Assembly: GCA_948467695.1 (NCBI GenBank)
Contig: CAOKFJ010000028.1
Location: 1 to 11,668 of the forward strand
DNA length: 11,668 bases
Direction of reading: 5' to 3'
Origin: an uncultured Allobaculum sp.
Lineage (GTDB): Bacteria > Bacillota_I > Bacilli_A > Erysipelotrichales > Erysipelotrichaceae
A program made the translations under genes and the position numbers. Below are positions 6,957-11,668 of this stretch, piece by piece; within the stretch, counting starts at the first letter, position 1; the number at the start of each line of letters is the position of its first letter. The notes below the pieces were generated by a model. It was not told the origin of the DNA and did not search any database. It saw only the letters and a list, made by a program, of their open reading frames with translations.

Positions 6957-6991
6957 AAAAAAGGCGATCTTCCCTTACGGGGATGATCGCC
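6957..6991 (-). terminator. Intrinsic terminator after the ribbon-helix-helix gene
   Basis: On the minus strand GGCGATC (6985-6991) pairs with GATCGCC (6963-6969). Inside, TCCC pairs with GGGA beyond a single A-A mismatch, and the loop is CGTAA. Six U residues follow immediately. It separates the small gene from glyA. Confidence 0.9.
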
Positions 6992-7069
6992 CTCATCTTT
7001 TTTCCATGAATTGTATTCAGATTGAGTATCGATTGATCCATTGCGCTCATTTATCGAAGCGCATGGCGT

Positions 7070-7351
7070 CTATCGCTTGAAGACACGCACAAGACGAACG
7101 ATCAGCGCTGCTGCGGCTGTGATCGCGGCGGCGATGGCGGTCCATTTAATGACTGTGCGGACAATCTGCTCCCCTTCGCTCATCGGAAGTTCTTTCTCGG
7201 TGACTTCAAAAGGGATCTCCTGCTCGTTGACCATTTTTCTGGCAAACAGCTGGAACGCATCATCGATATCCATGCCGAGTTCTTCGCACAGTTCGCTCAT
7301 CTGGTCTTTGAGTTTTTCATTCATTTCGAAGCTTACGTTTGTTGTAGCCAT
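7070..7351 (-). CDS. RelB/DinJ-like ribbon-helix-helix protein with C-terminal membrane helix
   Basis: The 93-aa product has two parts. Residues 1-50 match the RelB/DinJ antitoxin N-terminal pattern: a short strand (TTNVSFEM), a helix (EKLKDQMSELCEELGM), then DIDDAFQLFARKMVNEQEIPFEV. In known family members this ribbon-helix-helix dimer binds its own operator. Residues about 66-89 form a hydrophobic Ala/Ile/Val-rich helix, followed by a basic tail (RLVRVFKR). Canonical RelB/DinJ proteins instead end in a polar toxin-binding segment. No toxin gene adjoins it: polC is upstream and glyA downstream, each with its own signals. The start at 7351 is supported by GAGGT upstream and the conserved first strand. 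Its function is uncertain; a membrane-tethered regulator or an orphan antitoxin descendant are both possible. Confidence 0.75.
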   Translation of the reverse strand: MATTNVSFEMNEKLKDQMSELCEELGMDIDDAFQLFARKMVNEQEIPFEVTEKELPMSEGEQIVRTVIKWTAIAAAITAAAALIVRLVRVFKR

Positions 7352-7374
7352 AATCAGTACCTCGCTTTTGTTTG

Positions 7375-7383
7375 AGTATAGCA
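7375..7383 (-). promoter_or_regulatory. Candidate promoter of the ribbon-helix-helix gene (extended -10)
   Basis: TGCTATACT on the minus strand fits TGnTATAnT, without a clear -35. A small palindrome, GCAC-4nt-GTGC (7381-7392), overlaps its upstream edge and could serve as an operator. The leader would be only about 16 nt. Confidence 0.5.
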
Positions 7384-7414
7384 CGAGTGTGCATTTACGC
7401 TTCGATGGATGCCG

Positions 7415-7449
7415 AAAAAGCCGCCCCAGACATAATGCGGGACGGCTTT
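7415..7449 (-). terminator. Intrinsic terminator of polC
   Basis: On the minus strand an 11-bp stem (arms 7439-7449 and 7417-7427, one G-U pair) closes an 11-nt loop and is followed by a short U-run. It lies about 70 bases after the polC stop and just upstream of the next gene's promoter. Confidence 0.88.
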
Positions 7450-7520
7450 GAATATCACAAAGAAAGGCGTTCTGCCAAGAGGGATTCAACTGTGCGCTTC
7501 TCTCTTCTCCATGCAGAGTT

Positions 7521-10500
7521 TTAGAACAGCGTGAGCTGATCCTGTTCGGCCAGGCCTTCAAGCGCGCCGAGAAAATCGAGACGCTCGATCAGAGTCTTGG
7601 AAAGACCCGTTCGTCTGAGCAGATCTTCCTTGGACATAAACGGACGCTCTTCTCTGGCGGCGACAATTGATTTCGCCACGTTTTCGCCAAGCGAATCCAC
7701 TGCCGAAAACGGCGGGATGATCGCGTGGTCGTCATCGGGATCGAAAATGTATTCCGTTGCCGCCGAGCGGGTGACGGAAAGCGGAGCGATGCGGTAGCCG
7801 CGCATGTACATCTCGTTGGCCAGTTCGAGCGTATCGTACAGATCCTCTTCCTTCTTTTCCAGTTTGCGGGATTTGGTCTGCTTGACGTTTTCGATCTCGA
7901 ACATCTTCTTCTGCACCGCGCCAAGACCCGAGGTCATGATCGCCAGATCGCTCGCGGTGGCACGAATGGAGAAGAACTGGCAATAGTAGGCGCGCGGAAT
8001 ATGCACTTTAAACCAGGCAATGCGCACCGCCATCATGACATAGGCGACCGCGTGAGCTTTCGGGAACATGTACTTGATCTTGCGGCACGAATCGAGATAC
8101 CACTCGGGCACATTGTGTTCATGCATCAGGTCTTCCCATTCGGGCTTCAGGCCTTTTCCCTTTCGCACGCTTTCCATAATCGTAAAGCTCGATTTGGAGG
8201 GCAGTCCGTAGCGTATGAGATCGACCATGATGTCGTCTCGGCATCCGATAACCTGACGCAGCGTGCACGTGCCGTTGTCGATCAGGTCTTTCGCGTTGTT
8301 GAGCCATACGTTGGTGCCGTGCGACAGACCTGAAATCGAGACAAGCTCGGCAAATGTCGTCGGTCTTGTCAGTTCAAGAATGCCGCGGACAAAAGGCGTA
8401 CCGAATTCGGGAATACCGGCTGCGCCGGTTGTTTCCTTGTAGCGCGTGGTATCCAGACCAAGCGCATCGGGTTTGGAGAAGATCGACATCGTTTCCGGAT
8501 CGTTCATCGGAATCGTCGTGACATCGACACCGGTCAGACGCTCCATCATCTTCATCGCGGTCGGGTCTACGTGACCGAGAATATCGAATTTGAGGATGTT
8601 GTCGTGAATCTGGTGGAAGTCGAAATGCGTTGTCTTCCACTCGGCATACGGGTTGTTTGCGGGGTACTGCACCGGTGTAAAGTCGTGTACATCCATATCG
8701 AGCGGCACGACAACAATTCCGCCCGGATGCTGACCGGTTGTGCGCTTGACGCCCGCGCACGACTGCGCGAGATCGACGCGCTTGTATTCGGAGAACGGGT
8801 GCTCGAGAAGCCCCATTTCTTCTTCGTAGCCTTTGACATAGCCGTAGGCGGTTTTCTCCTGCACCGTACCTACTGTGCCGGCGCGGAAAACATGCTCGTC
8901 TCCAAAGATTGTCTTGGTGAACGCATGAGCGTTTGGCTGGTATTCGCCCGAGAAGTTCAAGTCGATATCGGGGACTTTGTCGCCCTCGAAGCCAAGGAAC
9001 GTTTCAAACGGAATATCCTGTCCATCGCCCTTCATTTTGTGTCCGCATTCGGGACAGTTCTTGTCCGGAAGGTCGAAGCCGGAATGGATATGCGGATCTT
9101 CGATCCATTCGAGATGCTTACACTCGGGACACAGATAGTGCGGCTTGAGCGGGTTTACTTCCGTAATGCCCGACATCGTCGCGACAAAGGACGATCCTAC
9201 CGATCCTCGCGAACCGACAAGATAGCCGTCCTCGTTGCTCTTTTTCACGAGCAGATGCGAGATGTAGTAAACCACGTAGTAGCCCGCGCCAATGATCGCA
9301 TCGAGCTCGCGCTCCAGACGGGCGCTTACGGGTTCAGGCAGCGGTTCGCCATACTGCTTGACTGCTGTTTCGTGGCAGATATCGCGCAGTTTCTGGTCGG
9401 AGCCTTCCATTTCAGGCGGATACAGTTTGTCTTTGATCGGAAACAGTTCTTCACACTGTTCGCTTAGTTTTCTGGGGTTTTCGATGACGATTTCGCGAAT
9501 CGTCTGCGGATCGTCAAGCCACGCGAAAGCATCGAGCATCTGTCGGGTATTCAGAAACACCTGATCAGGCGAACTGCAGCGCTGACGCAGCATGGGATCG
9601 CGAATAAAGAGCGGGTGGCGTGTGCCGCCCTGCAGTTTCGAGTTGATGAAAATATCGCGCACGCGCTTGAAGCGCTCGCTGACGTAATGGCAGTCTGAAG
9701 ACGCGATAACCGGAATACCGGCTTTTTTTCCGGCTTCCAGAATAAACGTGAGAATCTGCTTGAGTTCGTCCACACCGTGAATGCTCTGGTTGTCGAGCAG
9801 ATTTTTATAAACCGCCAGAGGCTGCACTTCGAGATAGTCATAGAAGCCGACAGCGTCGTCGAGTTCCTTCTCGCTGCGCGTATGCGCAAGATCGAAAATC
9901 TCGCCGTTCTGGCAGCTCGAACCGAAAAGCAGATTGCCTTTGTCGTGGTATTCCTTGAGAACGCTGCGCGGAATGCGCGGTTCGCCGGTGACATTGGTCG
10001 ATGCGGGATTGTATTTGAGGTATTTCGTATGCGACAAGGTGACAAGTTCGAAGAGTTCCTTCAGACCTGCCTTGTTTTTGGCATAGACGCAGATGTGCTG
10101 TCCGAAGTTTTTGCGCAGAGCGCTGCTCGTGTCGATATGCGTGAGCGACTCGAGCGTTGTGTCCTGTCCCCAGTCCCGAAGCAGATACAAAAAGACGGAA
10201 CTGAGCACCTGGGCATCATAGTCGGCGCGGTGCGCGCCTTCTCCATCGTAAGGCACATCGTAGTGACGGCACAGCGCGCCAAGGCGGTAGCTGCGCAGAT
10301 CGAACATGCTTCGCGCGGCGGGAAGCGTATCGATAACGGGGTTGTCAAACTCCGGTTTGCCCAGATCGCGGGCCGCGGCATTGAGCATGCCGTAGTCGAA
10401 CTTGGCGTTATGAGCGACAAGAATCGCGTCGCCGATAAACTCGCGCAGACGATCGAACTCTTCTTCGATCGGTCTGGCGGAGTCGACATCGATCTGGCGT

Positions 10501-11668
10501 ATGCGTGTCAGTTCGGTAATCGAAGCGGGAATCTGACGTTTGGGGTTGATGAAGGTCTGGAGACGATCGATAATCTCTCCGTTTTTCATCTTGACCGCGC
10601 CAAATTCAATGATTTTATCGAGGCGGCTGGAAAGTCCGGTCGTTTCCAAGTCGAAGATCACATATTCGGCATCTTCCAGACGCTGATCGCGCACATTCCA
10701 GACAACTTCGAACGAATCGTCGACCATTGTCATCTCGCATCCGTACAGCATCTTGAACTGGCGTTCCTTGTCTTTCTTTTTGAGCGCTTCGATTTTGTGC
10801 TGCGCCATGGGGAACGCCTGCACGACGTTGTGATCGCAAAGACCGACGCAGTCCATGCCCCAGTCCCATGCCTGCTGAACATAGCTTTCAATGGGACTTA
10901 CGCCGTCCATTTCCGAGAACGTGGAATGCACATGCCACTCGACGCGCTTGACGGGCTCATTGTCGAGCACGCGCGGCGCTCTGGCTTCTTCAATGGTTCG
11001 AATCGAAAGCGTGATGCCGCGCTTGTACGTATCAAACGCCACCGATCCGGTGATGCTGACGTACTGACCCGGTTTGAAGCTCTGCATGGTTTCGAGCGGC
11101 ATTTTCTTGGATTCGAACGCTTTGCAGAACATCGCATCGTCTTCATCCGAGATATACAGCTCGAGAAGGTTGCGTCCGCCGCGCAGTTCCCTGACTTCCG
11201 AGGCGAAAATGCGTCCTTCGATCATGATATTGTTCATGCCGTCTTCCAAATCGCGTATGGCGACTTTTTCCGGTTTGGACGGCTTTCTGAAATCGCGCTG
11301 CGCCGGACGTTCGCTCTGTACAGGTTTATGCACGGGAGGCGGCACAACGCCCTGGGCGCAGGGCACTGCTTCTTCTTCATAGCGGCGTTCCTGATACTCG
11401 CAGGCGATCTGAATGCCGAAACCGATATCGCGCAGTCTTTCCTGCAGCGCGCCCGCATTTTTTTCCATGCGCGTGATCTGTTCGGGATTCATGGTGATGT
11501 AGCGAAGCGTGCCATCGCCTTCAAGGCTTGGATGCATGCCTTTGAACGCTTCAAACTCGCGCGTGCTGCTGATCATATGGTCGGCATACGCTTCGATGAG
11601 CGGCAGGCTCAGTTCGCTTTGCGCGGGAGCAAAGCCTAACTGCACATCGGTATGAAGCGCCATGCGCA
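7521..11668 (-). CDS. polC: DNA polymerase III PolC-type, 5'-partial
   Basis: This is the replicative DNA polymerase of Bacillota, with proofreading in the same chain. 1380 codons are visible from the first in-frame ATG (11663), but the frame stays open to the window edge and about 75 N-terminal residues of the usual protein appear to be missing, so the true start lies outside. Residues are counted from that ATG. In order: the end of the N-terminal domain; a Pro-rich linker (about 100-130); an OB fold (about 133-230); PHP part one (HVHS 244-247, DH 277-278, Glu310); a DEDDh exonuclease (DLE 338-340, HNAKFD 418-423, HRADYD 478-483); PHP part two (SSDCH 655-659); the polymerase core with SRGSVGSS (818-825), a four-Cys zinc site (845, 848, 870, 873) and the catalytic DID (899-901); and a C-terminal beta-clamp motif (QLTLF, 1376-1380). 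All key residues seen are intact. Confidence 0.97.
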   Translation of the reverse strand, partial: RMALHTDVQLGFAPAQSELSLPLIEAYADHMISSTREFEAFKGMHPSLEGDGTLRYITMNPEQITRMEKNAGALQERLRDIGFGIQIACEYQERRYEEEAVPCAQGVVPPPVHKPVQSERPAQRDFRKPSKPEKVAIRDLEDGMNNIMIEGRIFASEVRELRGGRNLLELYISDEDDAMFCKAFESKKMPLETMQSFKPGQYVSITGSVAFDTYKRGITLSIRTIEEARAPRVLDNEPVKRVEWHVHSTFSEMDGVSPIESYVQQAWDWGMDCVGLCDHNVVQAFPMAQHKIEALKKKDKERQFKMLYGCEMTMVDDSFEVVWNVRDQRLEDAEYVIFDLETTGLSSRLDKIIEFGAVKMKNGEIIDRLQTFINPKRQIPASITELTRIRQIDVDSARPIEEEFDRLREFIGDAILVAHNAKFDYGMLNAAARDLGKPEFDNPVIDTLPAARSMFDLRSYRLGALCRHYDVPYDGEGAHRADYDAQVLSSVFLYLLRDWGQDTTLESLTHIDTSSALRKNFGQHICVYAKNKAGLKELFELVTLSHTKYLKYNPASTNVTGEPRIPRSVLKEYHDKGNLLFGSSCQNGEIFDLAHTRSEKELDDAVGFYDYLEVQPLAVYKNLLDNQSIHGVDELKQILTFILEAGKKAGIPVIASSDCHYVSERFKRVRDIFINSKLQGGTRHPLFIRDPMLRQRCSSPDQVFLNTRQMLDAFAWLDDPQTIREIVIENPRKLSEQCEELFPIKDKLYPPEMEGSDQKLRDICHETAVKQYGEPLPEPVSARLERELDAIIGAGYYVVYYISHLLVKKSNEDGYLVGSRGSVGSSFVATMSGITEVNPLKPHYLCPECKHLEWIEDPHIHSGFDLPDKNCPECGHKMKGDGQDIPFETFLGFEGDKVPDIDLNFSGEYQPNAHAFTKTIFGDEHVFRAGTVGTVQEKTAYGYVKGYEEEMGLLEHPFSEYKRVDLAQSCAGVKRTTGQHPGGIVVVPLDMDVHDFTPVQYPANNPYAEWKTTHFDFHQIHDNILKFDILGHVDPTAMKMMERLTGVDVTTIPMNDPETMSIFSKPDALGLDTTRYKETTGAAGIPEFGTPFVRGILELTRPTTFAELVSISGLSHGTNVWLNNAKDLIDNGTCTLRQVIGCRDDIMVDLIRYGLPSKSSFTIMESVRKGKGLKPEWEDLMHEHNVPEWYLDSCRKIKYMFPKAHAVAYVMMAVRIAWFKVHIPRAYYCQFFSIRATASDLAIMTSGLGAVQKKMFEIENVKQTKSRKLEKKEEDLYDTLELANEMYMRGYRIAPLSVTRSAATEYIFDPDDDHAIIPPFSAVDSLGENVAKSIVAAREERPFMSKEDLLRRTGLSKTLIERLDFLGALEGLAEQDQLTLF

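Noticed and set aside
7070..7351. A complete toxin-antitoxin pair
   Set aside because: No RelE/YafQ-like or other toxin frame lies on either side; the neighbours are polC and glyA, each separated by terminators.
7352..7561. A longer start (7561) for the ribbon-helix-helix gene
   Set aside because: The extra residues would overlap the end of polC, its terminator and the candidate promoter. The conserved N-terminal strand begins at the ATG at 7351, which has its own ribosome binding site.
9777..11639. A 620-codon plus-strand open frame opposite polC
   Set aside because: It is a mirror frame of the polC coding sequence, where all functional motifs lie on the minus strand.
11661..11663. The ATG at 11663 as the true polC start
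   Set aside because: The frame stays open to the window edge and, compared with known PolC proteins, roughly 75 residues of the N-terminal domain are missing.

Overview
The window reads as chromosomal DNA from a Bacillota (Firmicutes) bacterium. The main support is the large Gram-positive replicative polymerase PolC, with an internal 3'-5' exonuclease and a split PHP domain, together with strong AGGAGG-type ribosome binding sites and compact U-tailed terminators. Base composition is mid-range rather than strongly AT-rich. An Erysipelotrichia-like or related gut lineage is my best guess, but that is inference. Every supported gene lies on the minus strand, so transcription runs from the right edge to the left.

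From right to left (5' to 3'): (1) polC, which is cut off at its 5' end by the right edge and ends at 7521 with its own terminator (7415-7449). (2) A 93-codon gene (7070-7351) for a RelB/DinJ-like ribbon-helix-helix protein with an unusual C-terminal hydrophobic helix, with its own promoter and terminator and no toxin gene beside it. (3) A two-gene operon, glyA-rlmH, whose reading frames overlap by 8 bases and whose second gene starts with TTG. (4) A 534-aa three-helix membrane protein with a large, probably extracellular beta-helix domain, of unknown function, with a terminator whose stem contains its stop codon. (5) The glycolytic operon pgk-tpiA, without gapA or other glycolytic genes in view, closed by a strong terminator. 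(6) About 700 bp (269-965) without a convincing gene, which looks like decayed coding DNA. (7) A 78-codon unknown gene (32-268) with an excellent Shine-Dalgarno sequence.

The core genes (polC, glyA, rlmH, pgk, tpiA) serve replication, one-carbon and serine/glycine metabolism, ribosome modification and glycolysis. Each transcription unit is insulated by an intrinsic terminator, and three of the four visible promoter candidates share an extended -10 pattern (TGnTATAnT or a close variant) without an obvious -35. The accessory interest lies in the orphan membrane-anchored antitoxin-like protein, the beta-helix membrane protein and the decayed left-hand region. I see no CRISPR array, insertion sequence, tRNA, rRNA or clear riboswitch. 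I did not find a complete new multi-gene system here.
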